Part shown: positions 9,230 through 26,918 of the stretch, piece after piece
How positions within the stretch are numbered: position 1 is the first letter of the stretch
How the letters are laid out: each line of letters begins with the position of its first letter
Assembly (NCBI RefSeq): GCF_001005725.1
Contig: NZ_LBIC01000004.1
Location: forward strand, 186,001-250,000
DNA length: 64,000 nucleotides
Direction of reading: 5' to 3'
From: Sphingobium chungbukense
GTDB lineage: Bacteria; Pseudomonadota; Alphaproteobacteria; Sphingomonadales; Sphingomonadaceae
Notes under the pieces: model-generated
What the model saw: only the letters and a program-made list of their open reading frames with translations
What the model was told of the DNA's origin: nothing
The model's database searches: none
Translations under genes and position numbers: made by a program

Positions 9230-10858
9230 ATGAGCGACGGCATTTTCATCGGCCTTGGCGCACCGGACAAGGATGGCGGCATCCCTCAGACGCTGAACCT
9301 GCGCAGGGCCAACCGCCATGGCCTGATCGCGGGCGCGACCGGCACCGGCAAGACCGTGACGTTGCAGGGCATTGCCGAAAGCTTTTCGGCGCTCGGCGTC
9401 CCCGTCTTCCTCGCGGATGTGAAAGGCGATCTGTCGGGCATCTCCATGGCTGGCTCGCCCACCGCCAAAAATGCCGATAAGCTGGTCGCCCGCGCCAAGG
9501 AAATCGGCATCGAGAATTACAGCTATGCCGACAATCCGGCCATATTCTGGGATCTGTACGGCGAACAGGGTCATCCGATCCGCACCACTGTCAGCGAAAT
9601 GGGACCGCTGCTGCTGTCGCGGCTGATGGACCTCAACGAAACGCAGGAGGGTGTGCTTTCCATCGCCTTCAAATATGCCGACGAGGAAGGGCTGCTGTTG
9701 CTCGATCTCGGCGACCTTCAGGCGATGCTGGCTTATTGTGCGGAAAATGCCGACAGCCTGTCGGCCCGCTACGGCAATGTGACCAAGGCCAGCGTCGGCG
9801 CCATCCAGCGGCAATTGCTCCAGCTTGAATCCCAGGGTGGCGACCATTTCTTCGGTGAACCCGCGCTCGACATTCACGACATGCTGAAAGTCGACGAGAA
9901 GGGCCGCGGCTATGTGAACGTTCTTGCCGCCGACAAGCTGATGCAGAGCCCCAAGCTCTATGCCACCTTCCTGCTCTGGCTGCTCTCCGAACTGTTCGAG
10001 ACGCTGCCCGAAGTCGGCGATCCGGACAAGCCCGTCCTCGTCTTCTTCTTCGACGAGGCGCACCTTCTCTTCGACGACGCGCCCAAGGCGCTGACCGACA
10101 AGATCGAGCAGGTGGTGCGCCTGATCCGCTCCAAGGGCGTCGGCATCTATTTCGTGACCCAGAACCCGATCGACATTCCGGAGGATGTGGCGGGCCAGCT
10201 CGGCAACCGGGTCCAGCACGCGCTGCGCGCCTTCACGCCCCGCGACCAGAAGGCGATCAAGGCGGCAGCGGATACCTTCCGCGTCAATCCGGACCTGAAC
10301 GTCGAAACCGCCATCACCGAACTCAAGGTGGGCGAGGCGCTGGTGTCGCTGCTTCAGGAGGATGGATCACCGGGCATCGTGCAGCGCACATTGATCGCGC
10401 CGCCGCGTTCGCGCCTGGGTCCGGTGGATGCCAAAGAGCGCGCGATCATCCAGTCGATTTCGCCCTGCGCGGGCAAATATGACACGACTGTGGATCGCGA
10501 ATCGGCCGAGGAGATCCTCGCCGCGCGGGGGCAGGCCGCCGCTGCCGCCGCGCAGGCGTCCAAGGCGCAGGCCGAAGCCGACAAGGCCGCCGCCGCCCAG
10601 GCGAAGGTCGAGGCCAAACAGCGCGAGGCCCAGCTCAAGGAACAGGCCCGGCAGGAAGCCGCCGCCGCCCGCGAAGCCGCCAAGCCATCCGGTTTCGACA
10701 AGGCGATCCAGTCCGCCACCCGCTCCGCCGCCTCGTCGGTCGGCCGTCAGGTCGCCAATGAGCTTGGCCGCGCGGTCTTCGGCGGGTCCAGCCGCAAAAG
10801 CTCGGGCGGGATCGCGGGTCAATTGGTGCGCGGCATATTGGGCAGCCTGTTCAAATAG
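9230..10858 (+). CDS. HerA-like (DUF853) ATPase/helicase
   Basis: HerA/FtsK-superfamily ATPase of the DUF853 group, 542 residues. Walker A GATGTGKT lies at 35-42, and the Walker B segment [13 protein letters not shown] near 265. An Ala/Lys/Glu-rich coiled coil follows (about 430-490, [21 protein letters not shown]), then a C-terminal region with [18 protein letters not shown] and a glycine-rich end. Family members are predicted DNA translocases or ATP-dependent motor proteins; no NurA-type nuclease is encoded next to it, so the role is open. The ATG at 9230 follows GGGGAG at 9215-9220. A small exported protein gene follows at 17 bp. Confidence 0.88.
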   Translation: MSDGIFIGLGAPDKDGGIPQTLNLRRANRHGLIAGATGTGKTVTLQGIAESFSALGVPVFLADVKGDLSGISMAGSPTAKNADKLVARAKEIGIENYSYADNPAIFWDLYGEQGHPIRTTVSEMGPLLLSRLMDLNETQEGVLSIAFKYADEEGLLLLDLGDLQAMLAYCAENADSLSARYGNVTKASVGAIQRQLLQLESQGGDHFFGEPALDIHDMLKVDEKGRGYVNVLAADKLMQSPKLYATFLLWLLSELFETLPEVGDPDKPVLVFFFDEAHLLFDDAPKALTDKIEQVVRLIRSKGVGIYFVTQNPIDIPEDVAGQLGNRVQHALRAFTPRDQKAIKAAADTFRVNPDLNVETAITELKVGEALVSLLQEDGSPGIVQRTLIAPPRSRLGPVDAKERAIIQSISPCAGKYDTTVDRESAEEILAARGQAAAAAAQASKAQAEADKAAAAQAKVEAKQREAQLKEQARQEAAAAREAAKPSGFDKAIQSATRSAASSVGRQVANELGRAVFGGSSRKSSGGIAGQLVRGILGSLFK

Positions 10859-10875
10859 GCACGGGGAGAAACGCC

Positions 10876-11289
10876 ATGCGAAAGATGGTCATCTGCATTA
10901 AGGGCATCTGCATACTGGGTCTGGCATCCGCCATTCCCGTTCATGCGCAGGATTATCGCGACCTGCATCGCGCCGCCGATGCCGCCATTGCCAGCGACAT
11001 CGCCCGCGACCGTCAGGCCGAACGCGACGCCAAGCGCCAACCTTACGCCTCGCCCGCCTATGGCCCGATCCGCACCGCCACGGCCGCGCGCAATGCCTGC
11101 GCCGCCAAGGCACGGGAGGAGGCCGGACCCGGCACGAAAATCCTCGGGCGGATCGCCGCCAGCAGCATGTCAACAGGATGGGAAGTCGAGGGCGAAGTCG
11201 GCCCCTTCGATGGTCAGCGGTCAGTGCCTTTCGTCTGCTCCGTGCGGAATGGATCGGTGAGCGGGATCATGTTGCAGCCGGATCGCTAG
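10876..11289 (+). CDS. Small exported hypothetical protein
   Basis: A 137-residue protein with a signal peptide (KGICILGLASAIPVHA, cleavage likely after about residue 23), followed by a charged helical stretch (DYRDLHRAADAAIASDIARDRQAERDA) and a compact C-terminal part with two cysteines, NACAAKAREE and PFVCSVRNG, that could form a disulfide in the periplasm. I do not recognise a functional family beyond an exported sphingomonad-type hypothetical. GGGGAGAA lies seven bases upstream of the ATG. It lies 17 bp after the HerA-like ATPase and may be cotranscribed. Confidence 0.75.
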   Translation: MRKMVICIKGICILGLASAIPVHAQDYRDLHRAADAAIASDIARDRQAERDAKRQPYASPAYGPIRTATAARNACAAKAREEAGPGTKILGRIAASSMSTGWEVEGEVGPFDGQRSVPFVCSVRNGSVSGIMLQPDR

Positions 11290-11297
11290 ACCCTTTC

Positions 11298-11329
11298 CAC
11301 CATGTTCCTGCGAAGGCAGGAACATGGTG
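11298..11329. repeat. Short palindromic intergenic repeat (copy 1)
   Basis: A perfect 14-bp inverted repeat (CACCATGTTCCTGC at 11298-11311 and its complement at 11316-11329) with a GAAG loop, just after the stop codon of the small exported protein. Its core TTCCTGC-N4-GCAGGAA recurs at 15060. It may terminate transcription or be a dispersed repeat. Confidence 0.6.
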
Positions 11330-11455
11330 CCTCTCCAGCCTACGGGCAGGGATCCCTTTCCCCTAAAGCCACACCTTCCCCACCCCAAATATTGCTGCGC
11401 CTTTTCTCTACCGATCAGGTTGCGAGAGTCATTGTGCAGGCGCTAAGGAGGGCCG

Positions 11456-12772
11456 ATGCATAGCCCTTCCATCCCGCACCATCCCCTGCGCTTCGGTGAT
11501 TTCCGGGCCTATCTGCTGGGGCGGCTGACGGCGGTACTCGCGCAATACAGCATGATGGTCGTGCTGGCGTGGCAGGCCTATAATGTCGCGCGCGAAACGA
11601 TGAGCACGGGGGCTGCCTCGGCCCAGCTTGGCCTGATCGGCCTTGCGCAATTCCTGCCGCTCTTCTTCCTGACGCCCGTGACAGGTTGGGTGGCGGACCA
11701 TTTCGACCGGCGCAAGATCACCCGCTTCACTCTGTTGCTGCTGATGCTGGCGTCGGGAACCCTGGCCTTCGCAACCTATGAGGGTCGGATCACCCTGCCC
11801 CTGATCTTCGGCATCGCCGCCATCGTCGGTATCGCTCGCGCCTTCAACGGCCCGGCCTACAGCGCCCTTGCCCCCAATCTGGTGCCACGCGAAGTGCTGC
11901 CCAACGCCATCGCCATTGCCAGCGTCGTCTGGCAGGCGGGGATGATCGCGGGTCCGGCGCTGGGCGGCTATGCCTATGCCATTCAACCCTGGGGCGCCTA
12001 TGCGCTGGCATCGGGCCTGTTCGCCGTCGCCCTGCTCTGCATGCTGCTGATCGGTCCGGTGCCGCAGCCGCCCCGGGACACCAGCCGCCATCCGGTGCGC
12101 CAGATGATCGACGGCCTCACCTATGTCCGCACCAACCGGCTCGTGCTTGCGACCATCACGCTCGACCTGTTCGCGGTTCTGCTGGCCGGCGCGACCGCGC
12201 TGTTGCCGGTCTATGCCCGCGACATATTGCATGTGGGGTCGGCGGGCCTTGGCCATCTCGCCGCTTCGCCGGGCATCGGCGCGGGTGTCACCGCACTCTT
12301 CTTCTCCTTCCGTCCGATGAAGACCGAAGTCGGTCTGAAAATGCTGGGCGCCGTCATCCTGTTCGGCATCGCGACCATCATCTTCGGCAGTACCGCCTTC
12401 CTGCCTCGCGCCATCGCGCCGGAAGTCGGCATCGCCGCCCTGATCCTGCTGGGGTCGGCCGACATGGTATCCGTCTATGTCCGCCAGTCACTGATCCAGC
12501 TTCATACGCCCGACGAGATGCGCGGTCGCGTGTCCAGCCTGTCGCAACTCACCATTTCCGCCTCCAACGAACTGGGCGAGGCGGAATCCGGCTTCCTCGC
12601 CGCACTGGTCGGCCCGGTCGCGGCGGTGATCGGCGGCGGCATCGGCGCCATTATGATAACCCTTATCTGGGCACGGCTCTTTCCAGAACTGCGCCTTGCC
12701 CGTACCTTCGACCCACCTGAAATCCTACCCGAACAAGGGGCGGCTGAATCCAAGCAGGAGAAAGCGCAATGA
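11456..12772 (+). CDS. MFS transporter, EntS/MFS_3-like exporter
   Basis: A 438-residue major facilitator protein with about 12 predicted membrane helices. After the first helices the loop [15 protein letters not shown] (about 76-90) matches the MFS signature G-x3-D-x2-DRR. Overall it resembles the enterobactin-exporter branch (MFS_3), but the substrate is not evident. The ATG at 11456 is preceded by AAGGAGG at 11446-11452. Its stop TGA overlaps the cysK ATG (ATGA), so the two genes are translationally coupled. This raises the possibility that it exports a sulfur-amino-acid-related compound, which is inference only. Confidence 0.9.
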   Translation: MHSPSIPHHPLRFGDFRAYLLGRLTAVLAQYSMMVVLAWQAYNVARETMSTGAASAQLGLIGLAQFLPLFFLTPVTGWVADHFDRRKITRFTLLLLMLASGTLAFATYEGRITLPLIFGIAAIVGIARAFNGPAYSALAPNLVPREVLPNAIAIASVVWQAGMIAGPALGGYAYAIQPWGAYALASGLFAVALLCMLLIGPVPQPPRDTSRHPVRQMIDGLTYVRTNRLVLATITLDLFAVLLAGATALLPVYARDILHVGSAGLGHLAASPGIGAGVTALFFSFRPMKTEVGLKMLGAVILFGIATIIFGSTAFLPRAIAPEVGIAALILLGSADMVSVYVRQSLIQLHTPDEMRGRVSSLSQLTISASNELGEAESGFLAALVGPVAAVIGGGIGAIMITLIWARLFPELRLARTFDPPEILPEQGAAESKQEKAQ

Positions 12773-13698
12773 AGGCATCCAGCATTTTGGAAACCATCGG
12801 CAATACGCCGCATATCCGCGTCAACCGGCTGTTCGGTGATGCACCCAAAGGCACGGAAGTGTGGATCAAGTCCGAACGTTCCAACCCCGGCGGGTCGATC
12901 AAGGACCGAATCGCCCTGTCCATGATCGAGGCCGCCGAAGCATCGGGCGACCTGAAACCCGGCGGCACGATCATCGAACCGACGTCGGGCAATACCGGCG
13001 TGGGCCTGGCCATGGTCGCGGCGGTCAAGGGCTATAAGCTGATCCTGGTCATGCCCGAGAGCATGAGCCTGGAGCGTCGCCGGCTGATGCTGGCCTATGG
13101 CGCCAGCTTCGACCTGACGCCGCGTGAAAAGGGCATGAAGGGCGCAATCGAGCGCGCGCTGGAACTGGTCGAGCAGACCCCCGGCTCGTGGATGCCGCAG
13201 CAATTCGAGAATCCGGCGAACATCGACGTCCATGTCCGCACCACGGCGCAGGAAATCGCCGCCGATTTTGCTGACTCGCCCCTGGACGCGCTGATCACCG
13301 GCGTCGGCACCGGCGGTCATATCACCGGCGTGGCGCAGGTGCTCAAGCAGCTCTGGCCCCATCTCAAGGTCTATGCGGTCGAGCCGACCCTGTCCCATGT
13401 CATCAGCGGCGGCCAGCCCGGCCCCCACCCGATCCAGGGCATAGGTGCTGGCTTCATCCCGGCAAACCTCCACACCCAATTGCTCGACGGCGTGATCCAG
13501 GTCGATCCGGCTGACGCCAAGGAGTTCGCCCGCCGCGCCGCGCGGGAGGAAGGGGTGCTGGTGGGCATCTCCTCCGGCGCGACACTCGCCGCCATCGCTC
13601 AGAAGCTGCCGGAACTCGCCGCAGGCAGCCGCGTTCTGGGCTTCAACTATGACACCGGCGAACGCTATTTGTCGGTGCCCGACTTCCTGCCCGAATAA
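12769..13698 (+). CDS. cysK: Cysteine synthase A (O-acetylserine sulfhydrylase)
   Basis: PLP enzyme forming L-cysteine from O-acetylserine and sulfide. The 309-residue protein starts [17 protein letters not shown]. The PLP lysine is K45 in [12 protein letters not shown], the phosphate loop is GTGGHITG (around 180), and the substrate loop is PTSGNTGVG (71-79). GISSGAT near the end completes the family signature. The start overlaps the MFS stop by four bases and CAGGAG lies upstream at 12755-12760. The wall-hydrolase gene follows after 18 bp. Confidence 0.96.
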   Translation: MKASSILETIGNTPHIRVNRLFGDAPKGTEVWIKSERSNPGGSIKDRIALSMIEAAEASGDLKPGGTIIEPTSGNTGVGLAMVAAVKGYKLILVMPESMSLERRRLMLAYGASFDLTPREKGMKGAIERALELVEQTPGSWMPQQFENPANIDVHVRTTAQEIAADFADSPLDALITGVGTGGHITGVAQVLKQLWPHLKVYAVEPTLSHVISGGQPGPHPIQGIGAGFIPANLHTQLLDGVIQVDPADAKEFARRAAREEGVLVGISSGATLAAIAQKLPELAAGSRVLGFNYDTGERYLSVPDFLPE

Positions 13699-13716
13699 GG
13701 CAGTTCCGGGCCGGGC

Positions 13717-15051
13717 ATGACCGACGCTGCAACCCCTGGCCAGCCACGCAAATGGGCGTGGCTGCTTTGGCTCATGCTGTTCGTCGGCCTGCCCGCCATG
13801 GTCGCGACCTGGGAAGGGCGTATACCCGCGTCAAAGCATCCGTTTGACGCCGTTTCGGTCACGCGTCTCAAACGTCCGACAACCCCGCCCCCGCCGGTAG
13901 AGCCGGTCGATTTTTATGCGCTCGACCGGAATCAGGCGCGAACGTTCAACGCCGCCGTGCCCTTTTCCCACCTGCCCAATCCGGCGGCGCGGCCTTTCCT
14001 CTTCACAGGATCCGAAACCGATCTCGCCCGCGCTACGGACTGTCTGGCCGCGGCGCAACTTTATGAGGCGGGCGACGATGCGTCAGGCGAGCGGGCCGTG
14101 GCACAGGTCGTGCTCAACCGCGTACGCCATCCCGCCTTTCCCAAGACCGTCTGCGGCGTCGTCTTTCAGGGGCAGGAACGCGCCACCGGCTGCCAGTTCA
14201 CCTTCACCTGTGATGGCGCCCTCGCCCGCACGCCCACTCAGGCGGCATGGGAAAGGGCGCGGGAGATCGCCAGATCGGCGCTGGCGGGCAAGGTCTACAA
14301 GCCTGTCGGCTATGCCACCCATTATCACACCGACTGGGTGGTTCCCTATTGGAGTGGCAGTCTGGACAAGATCGGCGCGGTGGGCACCCACCTCTTCTTC
14401 CGCTGGCGCGGCTGGTGGGGCACGCCGCCCGCCTTCCGCCGGACGGGCGACAATGGCGAGCCGTTGATCGCGCGTATCGCCCGACTGTCCGCCGCTCATC
14501 AGGGCGGGCCGGGCGCGGTCGTCGTGCCGTCGGCCGCCTTGCTCGCCGGGGGCGCATTGCATGACCTGGCCGCGCAGCCGCAACAGGCGATCGGGGCGGA
14601 CTCGCTGGGCAAGATGATGGCGGGCGTGCGGTTGATCGCGATCGCACCGGGCGCGAAAAGCTTCCTGGTCGAACTGGGGCGCAACACGGCGCCGGACAGT
14701 TGGCCGGCGCTGGCGCAAACCTTTTGCGCGGGCCGGCCGGAATGCCGGATCATGGCGTGGCGTATCGGCACCGCGCCGGCTGGCCTGCCGTTGTCCGGCG
14801 ACCAGATGGAAAGCATGGCCTTCGCCTATATCCACAACGATGCGACAGGTTTGCAGCGCGCGCTGTGGAATTGCATACAGACGCCGCGCGGCAACAAGGA
14901 TGAGTGCATGCGCCAGCGCGTTCCCACGGCAACCGCATCTGCTACGCCTCCCGCCGCACCAGAACTCGCCGGCGTGCGCCGTAAAGAGCGGTTCGAAACG
15001 GTGAAGATTACCCCACCTCCCCCCGTCATTGCCGTACCCGCCCAGCCCTGA
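13717..15051 (+). CDS. SleB-like cell wall hydrolase, membrane-anchored
   Basis: A 444-residue protein with an N-terminal membrane anchor (about 12-30, WLLWLMLFVGLPAMVATW), a proline-rich linker and a Hydrolase_2/SleB domain (about 105-225): CLAAAQLYEAGDDASGERAV, then VVLNRVRHPAFPKTVCGVVFQG and CQFTFTCDG. The Glu in YEAG is the likely catalytic acid of this lytic transglycosylase-like fold. The remaining 200 residues are not recognised. The family cleaves peptidoglycan (spore cortex in Bacillus; general wall turnover in non-sporulating bacteria). It comes 18 bp after cysK on the same strand. Confidence 0.85.
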   Translation: MTDAATPGQPRKWAWLLWLMLFVGLPAMVATWEGRIPASKHPFDAVSVTRLKRPTTPPPPVEPVDFYALDRNQARTFNAAVPFSHLPNPAARPFLFTGSETDLARATDCLAAAQLYEAGDDASGERAVAQVVLNRVRHPAFPKTVCGVVFQGQERATGCQFTFTCDGALARTPTQAAWERAREIARSALAGKVYKPVGYATHYHTDWVVPYWSGSLDKIGAVGTHLFFRWRGWWGTPPAFRRTGDNGEPLIARIARLSAAHQGGPGAVVVPSAALLAGGALHDLAAQPQQAIGADSLGKMMAGVRLIAIAPGAKSFLVELGRNTAPDSWPALAQTFCAGRPECRIMAWRIGTAPAGLPLSGDQMESMAFAYIHNDATGLQRALWNCIQTPRGNKDECMRQRVPTATASATPPAAPELAGVRRKERFETVKITPPPPVIAVPAQP

Positions 15052-15059
15052 CGTCATGC

Positions 15060-15075
15060 TCCTGCCTTTGCAGGA
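15060..15075. repeat. Short palindromic intergenic repeat (copy 2)
   Basis: TCCTGC-CTTT-GCAGGA, the same core as the repeat at 11298, sits between two convergent genes (wall hydrolase and LuxR regulator), where it could also act as a bidirectional terminator. Confidence 0.5.
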
Positions 15076-15095
15076 ACAGGAGATTCCGGGCGCCC

Positions 15096-16193
15096 TTAAT
15101 CTCCGTTCTTCGCAGCACTCAAGCGCGGCAACGCACCGATGCGCGCCACCAGTTCGGACTGACGGCTGCAATCCAGCTTCGCATAGATATTCTTGATCTG
15201 CGTACGCACGGTATTGAGCGCCACGCCCCGTTCCTGGGACAATTCCTCCAGGCCCCGACCGGCGCAGAGCGCCTGAGCCACCTCCGCTTCAGCCTTGGTC
15301 AGGCCATAGAGCGCGCGAATGCGACTGGTAAGACTTGCATCCTCTTCATTCGGATCCGTGGCTATGGCAACGATCTGCCGCTGCGCGCCGACGCGCACCG
15401 ACGCGATCGAGAGCACATAGGGCGAATCCGCCGCCCGATGGATGAAGATCGCACTGGCCTGCCCGCCCTCGCGCGCCGATGCGATCCTCAGCGCGGTCTG
15501 CAGGGCTTCGTCATCGCGGGGGTCGCGTGCCTTCAACTGCCGCTGACGCAAGGTCAGCCCATCTGCCCTGCACAGCAACATATCCGCCGCCCGATTGCAG
15601 TCGATCAGCGTCCCGTTCGGGCGCAGCGTGAAGACGGCATGCCCCAGCATATCGAGCGTGGCCTGCAAGGACCGGCCACGGTGATTGATGCGGTCGAGCT
15701 TGCTGCGAATCGCGAACATCCGGGCGATATGGCCCATATTCTCCTGGATCACGCGCTCCTCCTGGGAATCGAAGGGCTTTTGCGCGCGGCCGCGATGCAG
15801 GCCGATATGGCCGGTCAGGCCATCCCTGTGGATCACTCCGCCCAAACAGCGAAACGTATCATCGCCCATGGGCCTGATCCACTCATTGTAGATTCGGCTG
15901 CCCTCATAGATATGATCGGATACGAACGTCTCGACATTCCAGACGCGATTGACGGCTTCGGCCCGAACGACCGCCGCCCCCCATAAGTCGTCGTCCTGGA
16001 ATTCCTCTTCGTAAATCGCCATTTGCCCGTCGGAAAAATAGCCCGAATAGGAAATCTCGGCGACATGATCGGATGCATGGCCCCAATGCAGCACCCCCGA
16101 ACGCGCGCCCACGGCGCCCGCCAGCGTGGAAGCCAGCCGGTCGAAAGCCGCATCGTCCGTGGCGGCGTCATAAATATCTTCCGTGCGGATCAA
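15096..16193 (-). CDS. LuxR-family helix-turn-helix transcriptional regulator
   Basis: About 365 residues. The last ~60 form a LuxR-type HTH (LTKAEAEVAQALCAGRGLEELSQERGVALNTVRTQIKNIY), which binds DNA. The N-terminal two thirds (LIRTEDIYDAATDDAAFDRL, then GVLHWGHASDHVAEISYSGYF) are a sensory region without a recognised ligand, and no LuxI synthase is present. The frame is open to an ATG at 16268, but that start would overlap the divergent MFS gene region and has no ribosome site. The TTG at 16193, preceded by GGTGGGGATGGAG, fits the family N-terminus better. It probably regulates the divergent transporter. Confidence 0.82.
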   Translation of the reverse strand: MIRTEDIYDAATDDAAFDRLASTLAGAVGARSGVLHWGHASDHVAEISYSGYFSDGQMAIYEEEFQDDDLWGAAVVRAEAVNRVWNVETFVSDHIYEGSRIYNEWIRPMGDDTFRCLGGVIHRDGLTGHIGLHRGRAQKPFDSQEERVIQENMGHIARMFAIRSKLDRINHRGRSLQATLDMLGHAVFTLRPNGTLIDCNRAADMLLCRADGLTLRQRQLKARDPRDDEALQTALRIASAREGGQASAIFIHRAADSPYVLSIASVRVGAQRQIVAIATDPNEEDASLTSRIRALYGLTKAEAEVAQALCAGRGLEELSQERGVALNTVRTQIKNIYAKLDCSRQSELVARIGALPRLSAAKNGD

Positions 16194-16327
16194 AGCTCCA
16201 TCCCCACCCGTTCCGTCCCCACGAAACCCAAAGCCGAATGGACTATACCGACTTGATGGATGCCGCATTGCACAAATCGGACATCAACCGGTTCATTTCG
16301 GCGCAGAAAATCGATAAGGGCGGTCCG

Positions 16328-17575
16328 GTGGTCCGCCGCCCTGCCTCTTTCTCCGCCATACCGGTCTCGCCACCGCTGCTGGCGCTATCCGCCATCACCC
16401 TGCTGATCCAGGGTAGCACTCTCATGTCGCTCGGCCTTTTCCTTCCCGCCATGGCGGCTGATTTCGGCGGACGGGCCGGTATCGCCGCCACAGCATTTCT
16501 GCTGGCGATGAGTATCATGGCGGCGCCCGTCGGCTGGGCGCTGGACCGGCTGGGCGTGCGGCCGGTACTGCTCGGCGGCATCATATTTAGCGCGGCGGGC
16601 TATGCCGCTGCATCACTGGCGCAGGAACGGCTGTGGCTCGCGGCGGCGATGGCCGTGGCAGGAGCAGGCGTCGGCTCGTCCACCATCGTGCCAGGTATCG
16701 CGATCATCACCCGCCGCCATCCCCGGCGGCGGGGTGCAGCGCTGGGCGTCTTCCTTGGCGCGGCGGTCATGGCGGGCGCGGTCGTACCGCCCCTCATCGG
16801 CGGGGCCATTATCCATTGGGGCTGGCGCGCGGCGATGCAGCTCTGCACGCTGGTGATCATACTCGCCTGTCCGGCGCTCGTGCTGGCGGTGCCCAGCGGT
16901 CGGATCGCAAGGGCTACCGAGACCGACGAACGCCCGCTGTGGCTCGTCCTGCGCAGCGGGAATGTCCGCCGGATCGTCGGCGCGATGACATTGCTGCAAC
17001 TGGCAATCAACGGCATACTCTTCGCGGCCGTCGACGGTCTCATGGCGCAGGGCCTTTCGCAACCGGGCGCGGTGGCCGCATACAGCATCGCCAATCTGCT
17101 GGGCCTCCCGGCGCTGCTGCTGGGCGGGATACTGGCCGATCGTATCGGGCCGCAGCCTGCGCTGATCGGCACGGCGATGCTGCTGGCGGCCGGCACGGCG
17201 GCACTTCTCGGCGTGCGTATCATGGGATGGGGCGGAGTGACCGCCTTTGTCCTGCTATGGGGCATCGCCAGCGCCCTGCCCGGCCAGTCGGGACCGATGC
17301 TGCTGGCCGACAGCGTCCACCCGAACGCCTTTTCGCGACTGCTGGGCATCAACACCGCGATCATCAGCCTGGTGGGCGCGCTTGCACCGATATGGACAGA
17401 CTGGATGCACCTTGCGAGCGGCGGCTATGACCTGCCCGTGCTGATTTATGCGGCAATGGCTCTGGCGGCGGCGGCGCTCGTCGCACTGATCCGCCCATCG
17501 GAGACTCGGGCCGACGGACAGGTCAAGACTGCGCCACCGCCGGCAGATCGTCCGCCAAATGCGGGAAGGCAGTAG
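16328..17575 (+). CDS. MFS transporter
   Basis: About 415 residues with 12 predicted membrane helices (LLALSAITLLIQGSTLMSLGLFLPAMAADFGG is the first). The loop ALDRLGVRPVLLGGII matches the MFS DRxG pattern. The substrate is unknown. The GTG start at 16328 is preferred because AAGGG lies at 16316-16320 with seven-base spacing and the protein then begins just before helix 1. In-frame ATGs at 16238 and 16256 would add about 30 residues with no ribosome site and would overlap the divergent regulator. It ends about 315 bp before rpoB. Confidence 0.85.
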   Translation: MVRRPASFSAIPVSPPLLALSAITLLIQGSTLMSLGLFLPAMAADFGGRAGIAATAFLLAMSIMAAPVGWALDRLGVRPVLLGGIIFSAAGYAAASLAQERLWLAAAMAVAGAGVGSSTIVPGIAIITRRHPRRRGAALGVFLGAAVMAGAVVPPLIGGAIIHWGWRAAMQLCTLVIILACPALVLAVPSGRIARATETDERPLWLVLRSGNVRRIVGAMTLLQLAINGILFAAVDGLMAQGLSQPGAVAAYSIANLLGLPALLLGGILADRIGPQPALIGTAMLLAAGTAALLGVRIMGWGGVTAFVLLWGIASALPGQSGPMLLADSVHPNAFSRLLGINTAIISLVGALAPIWTDWMHLASGGYDLPVLIYAAMALAAAALVALIRPSETRADGQVKTAPPPADRPPNAGRQ

Positions 17576-17892
17576 TCGGACACGGAAAGCCCCTTCACAA
17601 ACAGCGACCTCGGACCTATATGGGCTGTTCAAATCCGGTCCATGCACCGCCCTCGGGCGAGGCGGGGGCCGTCCCCCGGATCGCTCGGGGATCGGTTTCG
17701 TTTAGCGCTCGAAACCGGCGGAATGGGGCGAAAACGGCGGGTTACAAGACGCTGACAGTGCGGATCGGACAGTCCCGGCCCGCACTTTTTTGCGTGACTG
17801 CATAGGGGCGAATCACCCCGAAACTTGTCATGCAAAGGCTGAATTTTCGCTGCGATGCGAAAAAATTCGACGAACTACAGGCAGGAACCGCA
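17576..17892 (+). promoter_or_regulatory. rpoB upstream region with several hairpins
   Basis: Gene-free 317 bp before rpoB. Inverted repeats are visible at 17664-17677 (GGGGG-CCGT-CCCCC), 17693-17717 (CGGTTTCG and CGAAACCG, 9-base loop), 17804-17818 (GGGG-N7-CCCC) and 17841-17868 (GAATTTTCGC against GCGAAAAAATTC, 6-base loop). The last lies about 25 bases before the rpoB ATG. rplJ-rplL, the usual upstream partners, are absent, so the rpoBC promoter must lie here or within the MFS gene. I see no convincing sigma-70 promoter hexamers. Confidence 0.45.
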
Positions 17893-22059
<4,167 letters not shown>

Positions 22060-22067
22060 CGGGACTC

Positions 22068-22096
22068 TGGCCCTTGCCCTCCGAAGGCAAGGGCCA
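22068..22096 (+). promoter_or_regulatory. rpoB-rpoC intercistronic hairpin
   Basis: A perfect 11-bp stem (TGGCCCTTGCC at 22068-22078, complement at 22086-22096) with a 7-base loop, in the 82-bp gap between rpoB and rpoC. No T tract follows, so it is more likely an RNA processing, stability or pausing element than a full terminator. Confidence 0.6.
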
Positions 22097-22141
22097 TCCC
22101 TCCTTCGCCCCGGAATTTTACCCTCTAGAGGGACATGAGAT

Positions 22142-26398
<4,257 letters not shown>

Positions 26399-26470
26399 GG
26401 TCTTGGAAACAGGGGCGCCTGCTCCCTATCTGGGGAAGCAGATTCTCTGATCTTTCGGATTGATGAAGAA

Positions 26471-26509
26471 CCCGCCGGAAGCGACAGCCTGTCCGGCGGG
26501 TTATCTTTT
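26471..26509 (+). terminator. Rho-independent terminator of rpoBC
   Basis: CCCGCCGGA and its complement TCCGGCGGG form a 9-bp GC stem with a 12-base loop, followed by TTATCTTTT. It lies 73 bp after the rpoC stop. Confidence 0.85.
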
Positions 26510-26561
26510 GGGGTTCCATGGCCAAGGCGCGAAATTGTGCGAAATGCCTGTCGCAACCCTC

Positions 26562-26590
26562 TTGACCAATGCCGAATCCCCGCCTATTTG
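26562..26590 (+). promoter_or_regulatory. Sigma-70-type promoter for tRNA-Gln
   Basis: TTGACC at 26562-26567 and TATTTG at 26585-26590 are separated by 17 bp, and the tRNA starts 33 bp further on. This agrees well with a housekeeping promoter serving the single tRNA gene. Confidence 0.55.
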
Positions 26591-26622
26591 GCCGTCTCCG
26601 GTGAGCCACTGGCTTACCATGA

Positions 26623-26696
26623 TGCCCGATCCTCTAATGGTAAGAGAGCGGACTCTGACTCCGTCAATCAAGGTTCGAATCCTTGTCGGGCATCCA
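26623..26696 (+). tRNA. tRNA-Gln, anticodon CUG
   Basis: A full cloverleaf can be drawn. The acceptor arm pairs TGCCCGA with TCGGGCA. The D arm is CTCT/AGAG. The anticodon stem is GCGGA/TCCGT around loop CTCTGAC, giving anticodon CTG (Gln, CAG codons). The T arm is CAAGG/CCTTG around TTCGAAT. The CCA end is encoded. The gene stands alone between the rpoC terminator and the hairpin cluster. Confidence 0.97.
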
Positions 26697-26918
26697 GATT
26701 TTCCAATAAAACTCAGCGGTTTGGTCTTCCGACGCTTCATATGGTGGGCATTTTCGGATGCGGTCCAGTCCCGCGCCTTTCCGCCATTTTTCGCGCGTCC
26801 GCGCTTCCTCCCGGCGGTTCCTTGGTCCATGGATGACATATGGCACGGAACAAACTAATTGGGATTATCACCATCGCTAGATGGGCGAATCACAACAACA
26901 GACGTTACGCTGGCGTTC

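Noticed and set aside
26501..26839. 112-residue minus-strand frame across tRNA-Gln
   Set aside because: It is produced by the complement of the tRNA, a well-known kind of spurious frame, and has no ribosome site.
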